From Salipaludibacillus sp047795645 (GTDB lineage: Bacteria > Bacillota > Bacilli > Bacillales > Salisediminibacteriaceae), in NCBI RefSeq assembly GCF_047795645.1, contig NZ_CP181045.1, positions 2,356,001-2,420,000 on the forward strand: a DNA stretch of 64,000 nt. Reading direction: 5' to 3'. Under the pieces are notes generated by a model. The model had not been told where the DNA came from, did not search any database, and worked only from the letters and a program-made list of their open reading frames with translations. Shown one piece after another: positions 16,975 to 25,472 of this stretch. The translations under genes were made by a program, and so were the position numbers. Positions within the stretch are counted from its first letter, which is position 1, and every line of letters starts with the position of its first letter.

Positions 16975-18192
16975 ATGAAAGGATTATTCATAGCTTTATT
17001 AGTTAGTATATTTTTTGTTAGTTTTCCATCTGCAGGAAATGCTGCACCAAAGGAAAAGGAAGTTAATTCATTTTTACAGGAAATCAACTGGGAAAAGAAT
17101 GACTTAATTGAGTACTTAGATTTCTATGGATGGAAAGTAAAAGATTTTAATGATATTGATGAGTTACGTGATTTTTGTGGTCCTGTCTTAACGGTAAAGA
17201 ATTTAAATGAACTACTGGAAGAATATGAATTGACATTAGAAGAAGCAACGAATCTCCTCGTCGAATATGGGTTAATAGAAGTTGGAGAAACCATTTTTGA
17301 TCAATATAAGTTTTTAGATGATTTAGATTGGGACCTTTATGATTATTATTATTATCCGTCGACTCCGTTATCACAAGATGGTATAGACAAGTTGTTAATA
17401 GAATACAATCTCACTTACGAAGAACTTCTTTCTCTATTAGCTGAGTTCGACGATTCACTAGATAATTATGAGTACGTTGAAGACCTTGATTTTGCTATTT
17501 GGGTTTATCTTTACTCTGATGAGGATTATTTTGAATTTAGTGACGAAGATTTTGATGATATTTTTAACCAAGTTGGTTTAACTATAGATGAATTGGAACG
17601 GTTATTTGAGCATTTTATGATGTTAGATTATGATGATGCTTTTATGGATAAGTTAGAAGCACTCGCTAATCGAATGATTGCTTTTGAGGATTTCAATGGT
17701 GCATCAGAATTAACTGCTAAGCAAGTAGCCGAACTGCTTGATATTTTTTCTGAGTTAATGGCATTATTGGAAATGGATGCTAAGTTTTATCTCGTTAAAG
17801 GGGAAGAACAAGTAGCGATTTCACTAGATGCACTTTTTAAGATGACAACATCTGAAGGCTATGACCTACTGATTGAACTTTATAATAAGCAAGGTGATTT
17901 TCTTGCAGATATTTTAATTACTGCTGACATGCTAGGATCTGAATTAATTATTGAAACAGGGATGGACTTAAAGAAGACAGAGGATATTCTTGAACAAAAA
18001 GAAACTAAGGTTTCTGATGTGGAAAAAGTTGTCCCCCCTTCGAAAAGTGATTCTGGTTCGATAACAAAAACAGAACACGGGGCTAAATTGCCTAAAACGG
18101 CTTCTAATTATATGACAGATATTGCTTTCGGACTTTCTATAACACTATTCGGTTTCTTCTTCTACCGAAAATTCAGATTAAAAAGCGTTTAA
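16975..18192 (+). CDS. Processed acidic surface protein with LPKTA sorting signal
   Basis: A 405-residue exported protein with a signal peptide (residues 1-24, ending SAGNAAP). The mature part is very acidic. It holds three or four loose repeats of about 65 residues, each with a Leu-rich helix pair (for example LLEEYELTLEEATNLLVEYG) followed by an Asp/Tyr-rich strand. The C-terminus is a sorting signal: LPKTA near residue 373, a hydrophobic segment, then a positive tail. This matches the family of acidic surface proteins paired with class D sortases. The sortase gene follows after one base. The start has GAGGAGG. The biological role is unknown; a wall-attached structural or ion-binding protein is possible. 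Confidence 0.88.
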   Translation: MKGLFIALLVSIFFVSFPSAGNAAPKEKEVNSFLQEINWEKNDLIEYLDFYGWKVKDFNDIDELRDFCGPVLTVKNLNELLEEYELTLEEATNLLVEYGLIEVGETIFDQYKFLDDLDWDLYDYYYYPSTPLSQDGIDKLLIEYNLTYEELLSLLAEFDDSLDNYEYVEDLDFAIWVYLYSDEDYFEFSDEDFDDIFNQVGLTIDELERLFEHFMMLDYDDAFMDKLEALANRMIAFEDFNGASELTAKQVAELLDIFSELMALLEMDAKFYLVKGEEQVAISLDALFKMTTSEGYDLLIELYNKQGDFLADILITADMLGSELIIETGMDLKKTEDILEQKETKVSDVEKVVPPSKSDSGSITKTEHGAKLPKTASNYMTDIAFGLSITLFGFFFYRKFRLKSV

Positions 18193-18193
18193 T

Positions 18194-18892
18194 ATGCAAG
18201 AAAAGATAGCTACTAAAAAACGGTTGTTTTTTCTATTTTTTAGTTTGATCATGATCGTCGGGGGTCTTTGGTTTTCCACAACAAATGCATATACTTTTTT
18301 CAAAGGGTACCTTATTTATAAAACTTATGAAGCATCAGATTACGAACAAGAGGAAAAAACTTTTTCCTTAATTGAAAAAAAAGACGCTAGTCAGAGAGTT
18401 TTGCCAACGAGAAGCGAAGAGCAGCTATACTCAGAAATCCCAGAAATAGGAGACCTCATCGGTGAATTATACATACCTACACTTGATGCAACGTTACCTA
18501 TATATCATGGCACGGATGAAGACGAGTTAGATAAAGGAGTAGGACATTTTTCCGGGAGTGTCCTACCTGGTGAAAATGACAATTCCGTATTGGCAGGGCA
18601 CCGTGACACTGTTTTCAGACGACTAGGTGAAGTCGGTATCAATGATTTATTAATCGTTACTACTTCGGCTGGTGAATTTACGTATAAAGTGAAAAAAGTC
18701 CGCATCGTTGATGAAGATGATCGCACCGTCATTGTCCCTCGCCCTCGAGCAACACTGACTGTTTCAACTTGTTACCCATTTACTTTTGTTGGTTCCGCTC
18801 CTGAAAGGTACGTACTAGTAGCAGAACTGCGCGAGAATGAACAAGAGAGCAACAGAACTATCAAATCCAAGGAAGTACGAAAGCACCCGTGA
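18194..18892 (+). CDS. Class D sortase
   Basis: A 232-residue transpeptidase with an N-terminal membrane anchor (about residues 12-35). The sortase core has IGELYIPTLDATLPIYHG, the catalytic His in LAGHRDT, the catalytic Cys in VSTCYPF and the Arg in APERYVLVAEL, all in the usual order. The TCYPFTFVGSAPER pattern is typical of class D. It should cut the neighbour at LPKT-A and join it to the cell wall. Its ATG starts one base after the neighbour's stop and lacks its own clear ribosome site, so it is probably translationally coupled. A terminator follows. Confidence 0.94.
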   Translation: MQEKIATKKRLFFLFFSLIMIVGGLWFSTTNAYTFFKGYLIYKTYEASDYEQEEKTFSLIEKKDASQRVLPTRSEEQLYSEIPEIGDLIGELYIPTLDATLPIYHGTDEDELDKGVGHFSGSVLPGENDNSVLAGHRDTVFRRLGEVGINDLLIVTTSAGEFTYKVKKVRIVDEDDRTVIVPRPRATLTVSTCYPFTFVGSAPERYVLVAELRENEQESNRTIKSKEVRKHP

Positions 18893-18906
18893 ATGGATAA
18901 TATCTT

Positions 18907-18949
18907 AAAAACAGGTTATTTCTTCAGTTCTGGAGAAATAACCTGTTTT
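18907..18949. terminator. Strong terminator after the sortase gene
   Basis: AAAACAGGTTATTTCT pairs with AGAAATAACCTGTTTT, a 16-bp stem with a short loop and A-runs/T-runs on both flanks. It can also stop the convergent MurF-like gene. Confidence 0.88.
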
Positions 18950-19027
18950 CATTTTCATCATTTCTTCCTTTAATCTAATATCACTTCGTCTCCCTATTAT
19001 TGATCTCTAGGATTCACTTGAGTGCTT

Positions 19028-20242
19028 CTACTCAAGACGATGAGTCAATGGATTCATTTCTTTCACAGACGGTACCATTTGTTTCAACGACAACCCCATT
19101 TCCAAGCCAACTGCTATTCCAGCAAGAGTGTTATAAACATTTTGTTCCCCTAATAATTTCGTTCGGAATATCTCTACTTCTCCAGATGCCAATGTTACAG
19201 TAAATGACATCTCACTCGCTGTATATTTAATATTTGATGCACAAAGATCGAGGTCCTCAGCATCGATGCCATAATAGACCTTCCGGCAAGAATTGTTTCC
19301 TTTATAAGAAATCATATTGTCATCATCTTTATTTAATATCGCGACTCCTTCTTTTTCTGATAATGTTTCAACAATTTCATGCTTTATTTTCTTAATCTCT
19401 TCTACCGTTGTAAATGTTTTTAAATGCTGTTCCTCAATTGGTGTAATAACCCCAACTTGTTGATGAAGAAGGTCACAAATTTCTTTAATATAACCTTCTT
19501 GTTCCGCTCCCATTTCAGCAATAAAAATATCGTGATTTGTTTTGAGTTGCTCATTAATTATTCTCGCCACACCTAGTTTTGTATGATAACTTTCAGGCGT
19601 GACCAGCACATTATAGTTAGCAGATAAAATTGCATGAACAACATGCTTCACACTTGTTTTGCTAAAACTTTCAGTAATTCCGATTATTTTTAAATCAGGA
19701 GAAGCCTGCATTAAACGTTTTGCATCGTTAACAATTCCTTGGTTAATCCGCGCTTCAATCGGTTCGTTAATAGTGTTCGCCAGTCTTACAACATAAAAAG
19801 CTAGAACTTCAGAGCTAATTAATAAAATGATAACGATCACAAATGGAACAAAAATCATTAAGACAATCGCTGCACAGGCGATAACTCCATACAAAATATG
19901 CGTTGTAGCTAAAAGACGTTGGACTCTTTGACTATAGACAAGCTTTTTATACTCTGTCGATTTAGTTTTCCAAAAAACAATAAATGTTACTACAAATACG
20001 ATAATCGCCGCAACAAAAATAAGTGCTTGTGTAGAAGTAAAAACTACCACTATTAGTGGAAGAAGAAACGATAATTCCACCATATGAAACACTTTATTTC
20101 TGTTGGTATTCATCCATCTATCATAATGTTCATTACGAAAAGAATTTAACTGAAGCATATGTACGCTTTGTTTCACCTTCAAAGTAATTGGCAATATCCA
20201 TGCAGCAAGAAGCATGATATATAAAATAGTCAGTATAAACAT
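19028..20242 (-). CDS. Membrane-anchored MurF-like Mur ligase lacking the C-terminal domain
   Basis: A 404-residue protein. It has several N-terminal transmembrane segments (about residues 1-20, 52-90 and 110-150), then a Mur ligase central domain. The ATP loop is degenerate, GITESFSKTSVKH instead of the usual GxxGKT/S-TT form. IAEMGAEQEGYIKEI and LLGEQNVYNTLAGIAVG are recognisable MurF-like motifs. The chain stops at PLTHRLE, exactly where MurF proteins pass into their C-terminal nucleotide/amino-acid domain of ~130 residues. I find no continuation in the 100 bases before the next terminator. It may be a decayed gene or a reduced, possibly non-catalytic paralogue. The ribosome site is weak. 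Confidence 0.7.
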   Translation of the reverse strand: MFILTILYIMLLAAWILPITLKVKQSVHMLQLNSFRNEHYDRWMNTNRNKVFHMVELSFLLPLIVVVFTSTQALIFVAAIIVFVVTFIVFWKTKSTEYKKLVYSQRVQRLLATTHILYGVIACAAIVLMIFVPFVIVIILLISSEVLAFYVVRLANTINEPIEARINQGIVNDAKRLMQASPDLKIIGITESFSKTSVKHVVHAILSANYNVLVTPESYHTKLGVARIINEQLKTNHDIFIAEMGAEQEGYIKEICDLLHQQVGVITPIEEQHLKTFTTVEEIKKIKHEIVETLSEKEGVAILNKDDDNMISYKGNNSCRKVYYGIDAEDLDLCASNIKYTASEMSFTVTLASGEVEIFRTKLLGEQNVYNTLAGIAVGLEMGLSLKQMVPSVKEMNPLTHRLE

Positions 20243-20425
20243 AGTTATCGGCCCCGATCTTCTTTTCTAATTCTTTCACAATAAAATGGAATTGATTCAA
20301 CTCGTTTGCACTTAAAAGTTGATCTCCTTCTTGATTATATCGATTTTAATCCCCAATTCGCAAATATTGATACAGTAAACAAAAATCAGTTATTTATCAA
20401 TATAGTTAGTACCTGGAGTTATCAC

Positions 20426-20454
20426 TTGGTATTAACTCATTAAGATTGTATAAT
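20426..20454 (+). promoter_or_regulatory. Predicted sigma-A promoter of degV
   Basis: TTGGTA (20426-20431) and a perfect TATAAT (20449-20454) are separated by 17 bases, placing transcription start near 20461. This rules out a TTG start at 20446 for the downstream gene. Confidence 0.7.
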
Positions 20455-20493
20455 ACAAGTATAATAGTGATTTTCAGAAAGCGAGCTGAGCAC

Positions 20494-21351
20494 ATGACAA
20501 AGAAAAAAATTGCCTGGGTAACCGATAGCACTGCATATATGACGAAGGAACTATTAGAACATCCTGATGTTTACGTTCTTCCTCTTGCCATTATTTTTGA
20601 CGGACAAGCTTTTGATGATGGCATTGACTTAACAACAGAAGAACTTTACAAACGAATCCGTTCAGAGAAAGAAGTACCCAAGACATCACAACCTTCTTCT
20701 GGTAAATTTGAAGAACTATATAGAAAATTAAAAGAAGATTATGATTCAGCTGTAGCAATTCATATCTCAAGCAAATTGAGTGGCACTATCGATAGTTCCA
20801 CATCTGGTAAAGAAATGGCCGGTTTCGATGTAGAAATTGTTGATTCTTATTCGATGTCTTATGCGATCACTACACTTATTCAAAAGGGCATGGTATTAGC
20901 TGAGCAAGGAAAATCGGCAAAAGAGATCCAACAACAATTACAAGATGGAGCAAAGCGTTCAGAAAATTATATACTATTGGGAAGCCTTCAACAGTTTTAC
21001 AAAGGTGGACGAATGTCCGGTACGTCGTATTTACTTGGAAACATTTTGCAAATCAAGCCGATCATTCGAATTACTTCACAAGGAGAATTTGAGTTATTTC
21101 AAAAAGTTCGTTCTGAAAAGAAAGCGATTAAACGTATGCTAGAACTTCTTGCCAACGCTTATGAAAAATCTCGCATTGACCAAGTACAAATTATGCATGG
21201 AAATGTGCTCGATAAGGCACATCAGTTGAAAACAAAAGTGAAGGAACAGTTCCCTAACCTAGATATTTTTATCGGTGAAATTAGTTCTTCCATTGGTGTC
21301 CATGCTGGTGAAGGAACAGTTGCAATGATTTGGTACAATGATGATAAGTAA
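20494..21351 (+). CDS. DegV family fatty-acid-binding protein
   Basis: A 285-residue DegV-type protein. The ATG at 20494 is chosen because an in-frame TTG upstream lies inside the promoter. Conserved features are WVTDSTAYM at the N-terminus, VPKTSQPSSGKFEELY, AIHISSKLSGTIDSS, GSLQQFYKGGRMS and the C-terminal SSSIGVHAGEGTVAMIW. Family members bind a fatty acid and act as the lipid-presenting partner of fatty acid kinase FakA. No fakA gene is adjacent. It is a single gene with its own promoter and terminator. Confidence 0.93.
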   Translation: MTKKKIAWVTDSTAYMTKELLEHPDVYVLPLAIIFDGQAFDDGIDLTTEELYKRIRSEKEVPKTSQPSSGKFEELYRKLKEDYDSAVAIHISSKLSGTIDSSTSGKEMAGFDVEIVDSYSMSYAITTLIQKGMVLAEQGKSAKEIQQQLQDGAKRSENYILLGSLQQFYKGGRMSGTSYLLGNILQIKPIIRITSQGEFELFQKVRSEKKAIKRMLELLANAYEKSRIDQVQIMHGNVLDKAHQLKTKVKEQFPNLDIFIGEISSSIGVHAGEGTVAMIWYNDDK

Positions 21352-21390
21352 CGTCTTATTTGAATAGATCTATCTTAAACCACAAAAGAG

Positions 21391-21437
21391 GTGACCAGCC
21401 AGGTTGTTGACTAAACCTCCTGGCTGGTCACTTTTTT
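21391..21437 (+). terminator. Terminator of the degV gene
   Basis: GTGACCAGCCAGG (21391-21403) pairs with CCTGGCTGGTCAC (21419-21431), followed by seven T. Confidence 0.9.
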
Positions 21438-21439
21438 TG

Positions 21440-21580
21440 TGCATTATTTTTTGGGGATCTCGCACGGGTACTGCTCAAGTTGCTTCCTCTTGGGCACAAA
21501 CTTCTCCAATACTTCATGCGAAGTGTTCAAGTTGCTCCTTTCTTCTATTGCCCCCTATCTAGAAACATGGCAACATACAA
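21440..21580. repeat. Unexplained inter-terminator segment with internal repeats
   Basis: Between two strong hairpins lies ~140 bp of noticeably higher GC than its surroundings. TCAAGTTGCT occurs twice (near 21476 and 21528), and the palindrome ACTTCATGCGAAGT lies between. No convincing reading frame with a ribosome site is present. It may be a copy of a small dispersed repeat or an untranslated RNA. A genome search is needed to tell. Confidence 0.35.
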
Positions 21581-21581
21581 C

Positions 21582-21617
21582 TAAAGCTGACTGAACATTC
21601 CTGTTCAGTCAGCTTTT
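21582..21617. terminator. Terminator after the aldehyde dehydrogenase gene
   Basis: AAAGCTGACTGAAC pairs with GTTCAGTCAGCTTT around a six-base loop. The T-run is stronger rightward; leftward it lies just past the stop at 21619. Confidence 0.75.
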
Positions 21618-21618
21618 T

Positions 21619-23070
21619 TTATGCTCCCCATGGTTGACTCAACTTGAAGCAAACCACTTTTGGATCAGACATTTCCATCATTGCGTGTCGCACTCCTTCT
21701 CGACCTAAACCAGATCCTTTCACGCCTCCGAACGGCATTTCATCTATCCGATAATCACTGCTATCATTCACCATTACGCCACCTACATGAAGATGCTGAA
21801 TGGCATAAAATGCATGATCCAAATTTTTCGTGAAAATCCCAGCTTGTAGGCCATAATCAACTTCATTCGAATATTTCACTGCTTCTTTCAAACCTTTTAC
21901 TGGCTCAATAATTACTACAGGCCCGAATACTTCTTCTTTATAGACCATCGAATGGTGGGATACATTTGATAATACCGTCGGCTCGAAAAAAGCACCATCT
22001 CTTCTTCCACCTGCTTCGATGACTGCCCCATCATATACCGCTTCCTGTACCCAATCTTCTACACGCATCGCTTCTTTTTCCGCAATCATTGGCCCCATAT
22101 CGGTCCATTCACTCATTTTATCTCCTACTTGTAATTCTTTCGTCCGTTCAACAAAGGATTGAAGAAATTTATCATACACGGATGATTCAACAAAGATTCT
22201 CTGAACACCAATGCAATTCTGTCCTGCTGCTGAAAATGCGCCCGATACCGAAGCCGTGACCGCTTCAGACAAACATGCATCATTTAATACGATGACAGGT
22301 GAATTTGAACCTAACTCCATACTAATCTTTTTCAACCCTGCTTGATGAGCAATCTTTTCACCGGCTACTAAACCACCCGTAAAAGAAATCATCTTAACTT
22401 TAGGACTCGTCACCAGCGGCTCGCCTATCTCGCGTCCAGAACCCGTTACAACAGACAAAAACCCTTTTGGAACCCCGGCATGTGCAAATGCTTTTGCTAA
22501 AAGCAACGCGCTCAATGGTGTCATCGACGCAGGCTTTACAATAACTGGATTTCCAGCAGCAAGTGCAGGACCTACCTTGTGAGCGACTAAATTCAATGGA
22601 TCATTGAAAGGCGTAATCGCTCCAATGATTCCGATCGGAAATCGATACTGATATCCAGCCCGGTTTTCACTTCCTTCCTTTTGATCAAAGTTGATCGTTT
22701 CTCCTTTCAATCTCCTAGCTTCTTCTGCACTTATTCGAAGAGTTTGAGCGGTTCTTTTCACTTCTCCTCGTGCTTCCGTTATCGTTTTACTTCCTTCTAA
22801 AGCGATTGTTTCAGAAAAGGTTTCATGATGTTCTTCAATATAATCCGCCGCCCGATTCAATACATTGATTCGTTCATGGGTTGCCCATGAAGAAAGATGT
22901 TGAAACACCTCTTCTGCCTCGTCAATTGCCCTAATCATATCTTGAGGAGAAGCCGATGGAACATTGGCAATCACTTGGTTATTTTGCGGATTAACCACTT
23001 GAAAAGTTTTATCCCCTGAAATCCACTCTCCTGCAATTAACATTTTTTCTTCTCGTATTTTCGTTTTCAT
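21619..23070 (-). CDS. NAD(P)-dependent aldehyde dehydrogenase, candidate aspartate-semialdehyde dehydrogenase
   Basis: A 483-residue ALDH-superfamily enzyme of normal length. The active site is complete: Asn in TPFNDPLN, Glu in SMELGSNSP and the nucleophilic Cys in GQNCIGVQ, with the C-terminal MPFGGVKGSGLGREG. The closest-looking relatives act on lactaldehyde, sulfolactaldehyde or semialdehydes. In this cluster, next to a homoserine dehydrogenase-like gene and an ectoine-hydrolase-like gene, oxidation of aspartate semialdehyde to aspartate (the DoeC role) is a reasonable but unproven guess. It starts 19 bases after the preceding gene and ends the operon. Confidence 0.85.
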   Translation of the reverse strand: MKTKIREEKMLIAGEWISGDKTFQVVNPQNNQVIANVPSASPQDMIRAIDEAEEVFQHLSSWATHERINVLNRAADYIEEHHETFSETIALEGSKTITEARGEVKRTAQTLRISAEEARRLKGETINFDQKEGSENRAGYQYRFPIGIIGAITPFNDPLNLVAHKVGPALAAGNPVIVKPASMTPLSALLLAKAFAHAGVPKGFLSVVTGSGREIGEPLVTSPKVKMISFTGGLVAGEKIAHQAGLKKISMELGSNSPVIVLNDACLSEAVTASVSGAFSAAGQNCIGVQRIFVESSVYDKFLQSFVERTKELQVGDKMSEWTDMGPMIAEKEAMRVEDWVQEAVYDGAVIEAGGRRDGAFFEPTVLSNVSHHSMVYKEEVFGPVVIIEPVKGLKEAVKYSNEVDYGLQAGIFTKNLDHAFYAIQHLHVGGVMVNDSSDYRIDEMPFGGVKGSGLGREGVRHAMMEMSDPKVVCFKLSQPWGA

Positions 23071-23089
23071 GCTTGATGCACCACCTTTC

Positions 23090-24136
23090 TTATCGTTTGA
23101 TTAGTACTTTTTGTTTTTGGTAGTGAATCAGATCAATTAGTAACGAATATCCTGTTTCCATTAAGCCGGCTCCCGCTCCAGTCAACATGATCGGCCCAGC
23201 TAAATCACATGTATAAATTATTGCATTTAGTGCTCCACTGACATTAGCTAAAGGATCGTCTTTAGCAAGCAATTCTGGTTTAACTGAAGCTTTCACTGAA
23301 TCGCCCTCTTTTGTTAACCTTGCCACTAATCGCCAACGTTGCCCATTACTTATCGCTTCTTGCAAGTGTTCCCCAGTCAATTGCGTGATTCCTTCGCAAG
23401 TTACATCAGCAGCTTGTAGTGCTGTTCCCAAAACGACGTTAGCTAGAATGACTGCTTTATATCTTGCATCGTACCCTTCAACGTCACTTGTTGGATCCGC
23501 TTCTGCGTAACCTTTACTTTGAGCTAAGCTTAACGCTTCCTGATAGCTCAAGCCTTTTTCCATTTCTGTAAGCATGAAGTTCGTTGTTCCATTTAAGATC
23601 CCGCTAATTTCACTAATTTCATTTCCTGCTAGTGTTGTAAAAGGCAACCGTAAAGCTGGTGTCCCACTCATCACAGTCCCTTCGAAACCCCAAAATACAT
23701 CCTGTTTCTTCGCTAACCCCGCCAATTCTTGGTATGCTATCGCTACCGGACCTTTATTTGTCGTAACAACACTTTTATGACTCTCAAACGCCGCCTTACA
23801 ATGGTCAATCGCCGGTTGACCTGTTTTTACATCCGTAAATGTTACCTCCACAATCATATCTGCATTCGTCTCTTTAATCGTTCGAATACTATCCATGCCT
23901 TTCACCGTTGTGGCGGTATCAGGATAATAATCAAGATTGTTGTGAGTCGCAAGAGTTTCCAAAAGTAGGTCTTCATTTAATCCATTTGGGTCATAAACCG
24001 ACCCTTTCATCACATCCGAAACTGCGACTACCGTTGAATCCATCCCAAAATCTTTCAAAAGCTGCTGACGACGATCACGGATAAGTTTAACTAATGCCTG
24101 CCCAACTCCACCGAACCCAATAAAAGCTATTTTCAT
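23090..24136 (-). CDS. Homoserine dehydrogenase, short form without ACT domain
   Basis: A 348-residue enzyme. The start at 24136 follows GGAGGTG at 9 bases; a GTG four codons upstream overlaps that ribosome site and is rejected. The NAD-binding loop is GFGGVGQAL. TTNKGPVA and GILNGTTNFML mark the catalytic domain, and GYAEADPTSDVEGYDARYK is the hallmark homoserine dehydrogenase segment with its catalytic Asp/Lys. It lacks the C-terminal ACT regulatory domain of the biosynthetic Bacillus enzyme and is not next to thrC or thrB. This suggests a catabolic or specialised role interconverting aspartate semialdehyde and homoserine. Confidence 0.88.
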   Translation of the reverse strand: MKIAFIGFGGVGQALVKLIRDRRQQLLKDFGMDSTVVAVSDVMKGSVYDPNGLNEDLLLETLATHNNLDYYPDTATTVKGMDSIRTIKETNADMIVEVTFTDVKTGQPAIDHCKAAFESHKSVVTTNKGPVAIAYQELAGLAKKQDVFWGFEGTVMSGTPALRLPFTTLAGNEISEISGILNGTTNFMLTEMEKGLSYQEALSLAQSKGYAEADPTSDVEGYDARYKAVILANVVLGTALQAADVTCEGITQLTGEHLQEAISNGQRWRLVARLTKEGDSVKASVKPELLAKDDPLANVSGALNAIIYTCDLAGPIMLTGAGAGLMETGYSLLIDLIHYQKQKVLIKR

Positions 24137-24197
24137 ATGCACTTTCACCTCCGAGATCTCAAGCTGATTGCAATAATTTCAGAATACTTCTACGTCA

Positions 24198-25394
24198 TTA
24201 TCTTACAAAAAGGTTTTCAGGAAGTGCTTGAAACGCTTGATCTAAATCAGCAAGTAAATCTTCTATATCCTCAATACCCGCGGAATATCGGATGAGGCCT
24301 TCCGGAATTCCCATCGCTGCACGTTCTTCTGGCGTACATTCTACATGGCTAGTCGTTCGTGATGGACCAACGATCGTTTCAACTGCACCTAAATTCGCAG
24401 CCCTGTTAGCAAACTTTAGTTTTGGTAACAAATGGCGAACCGTATCTACTCCACCCTTTACTGAAAAACTTAGCATGCCTCCAAAACCTCTCATTTGCTT
24501 TTTAGCAATCTCATGACCTTGATGCTCTGGAAGTCCTGGATAGAATACCGCTTCAACACCATCAATTGTTTTCAAGTGCTCAGCAACCATCATCGCATTT
24601 TGGTTCTGTTTATCAACTCGCAGCTTCAACGTTTTCATCCCACGTAATAGTAAATATGCTGCCATTGGATCCAATGTGGCACCATTAATTTCTCGATAAT
24701 GATACACTTGCTCGACAAGTTCCTTCGAACCACAAAGTGATCCTCCTAAAGCATCTGCATGCCCACCTAAATATTTCGTTGCGCTGTGAATGACCAAGTC
24801 GACCCCAAAATCTAATGGATTTTGATTTACTGGTGTAGCAAAGGTATTATCAACAATCACTATCGCACCGACTGCTTTTCCCGCTTTCACCATTCTCTCA
24901 ATGTCAGTAATCTTCACCGTTGGATTCGTTGGAGTTTCTAAATAGAGCACTTGGCACCCTTTAGCAATTTCTTCTTCAATCGCTTCATGATTTCCTGTTT
25001 CACAAAGGGAGACATCGATGTTTTGCTTAGGTAAAAACTCAGAAAATATCTTGTTTGTTCCTCCATACGTATCTTTAATCGATACAACCCGATCTCCTGG
25101 GAATAGAAAAGTTCCTAATGTATTGCTAATCGCTGCCATTCCAGTCGAAAAACTTGTTGCCGCTTCTGCACCCTCAAGAATTCGAATTTTGTCTTCAAAA
25201 GCTTCCACCGTTGGGTTTGTATTTCTTCCATAAATGTGCCCCTTTTTATTACCTATCGCAACTTCATACCACTCATCCATATCCTCATATCCATACGATA
25301 CACTGTGAACGACCGGAACTTGTGTTGCCCCAAAGGCTAAATAATCTTTTTCGCCTGCCCAAATGGCTTTTGTAGACATTCTTGGTTCTCTCAT
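24198..25394 (-). CDS. Cystathionine gamma-synthase/lyase-family PLP enzyme
   Basis: A 398-residue trans-sulfuration PLP enzyme. YGRNTNPTVEAFEDKI binds the cofactor phosphate. DTYGGTNK carries the stacking Tyr, with Gly where methionine gamma-lyase has its special Cys. The Schiff-base Lys is in IHSATKYLGGHADA. The fold supports gamma-replacement, gamma-elimination or beta-elimination; the exact reaction cannot be read from sequence. Its neighbours (homoserine dehydrogenase, aldehyde dehydrogenase and an ectoine-hydrolase-like protein) suggest a four-carbon substrate with a gamma leaving group, such as homoserine or diaminobutyrate. GGAGG precedes the ATG at 7 bases. Confidence 0.85.
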   Translation of the reverse strand: MREPRMSTKAIWAGEKDYLAFGATQVPVVHSVSYGYEDMDEWYEVAIGNKKGHIYGRNTNPTVEAFEDKIRILEGAEAATSFSTGMAAISNTLGTFLFPGDRVVSIKDTYGGTNKIFSEFLPKQNIDVSLCETGNHEAIEEEIAKGCQVLYLETPTNPTVKITDIERMVKAGKAVGAIVIVDNTFATPVNQNPLDFGVDLVIHSATKYLGGHADALGGSLCGSKELVEQVYHYREINGATLDPMAAYLLLRGMKTLKLRVDKQNQNAMMVAEHLKTIDGVEAVFYPGLPEHQGHEIAKKQMRGFGGMLSFSVKGGVDTVRHLLPKLKFANRAANLGAVETIVGPSRTTSHVECTPEERAAMGIPEGLIRYSAGIEDIEDLLADLDQAFQALPENLFVR

Positions 25395-25472
25395 GTCGAT
25401 GCCTCCTCGTAACTGTTTATTTAACTATTCTCGAAAAAATTTTGCTATAGTTAAGAGCCTTCACAACTAACT

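Noticed and set aside
20446..20493. TTG start for degV
   Set aside because: It overlaps the -10 box TATAAT at 20449-20454.
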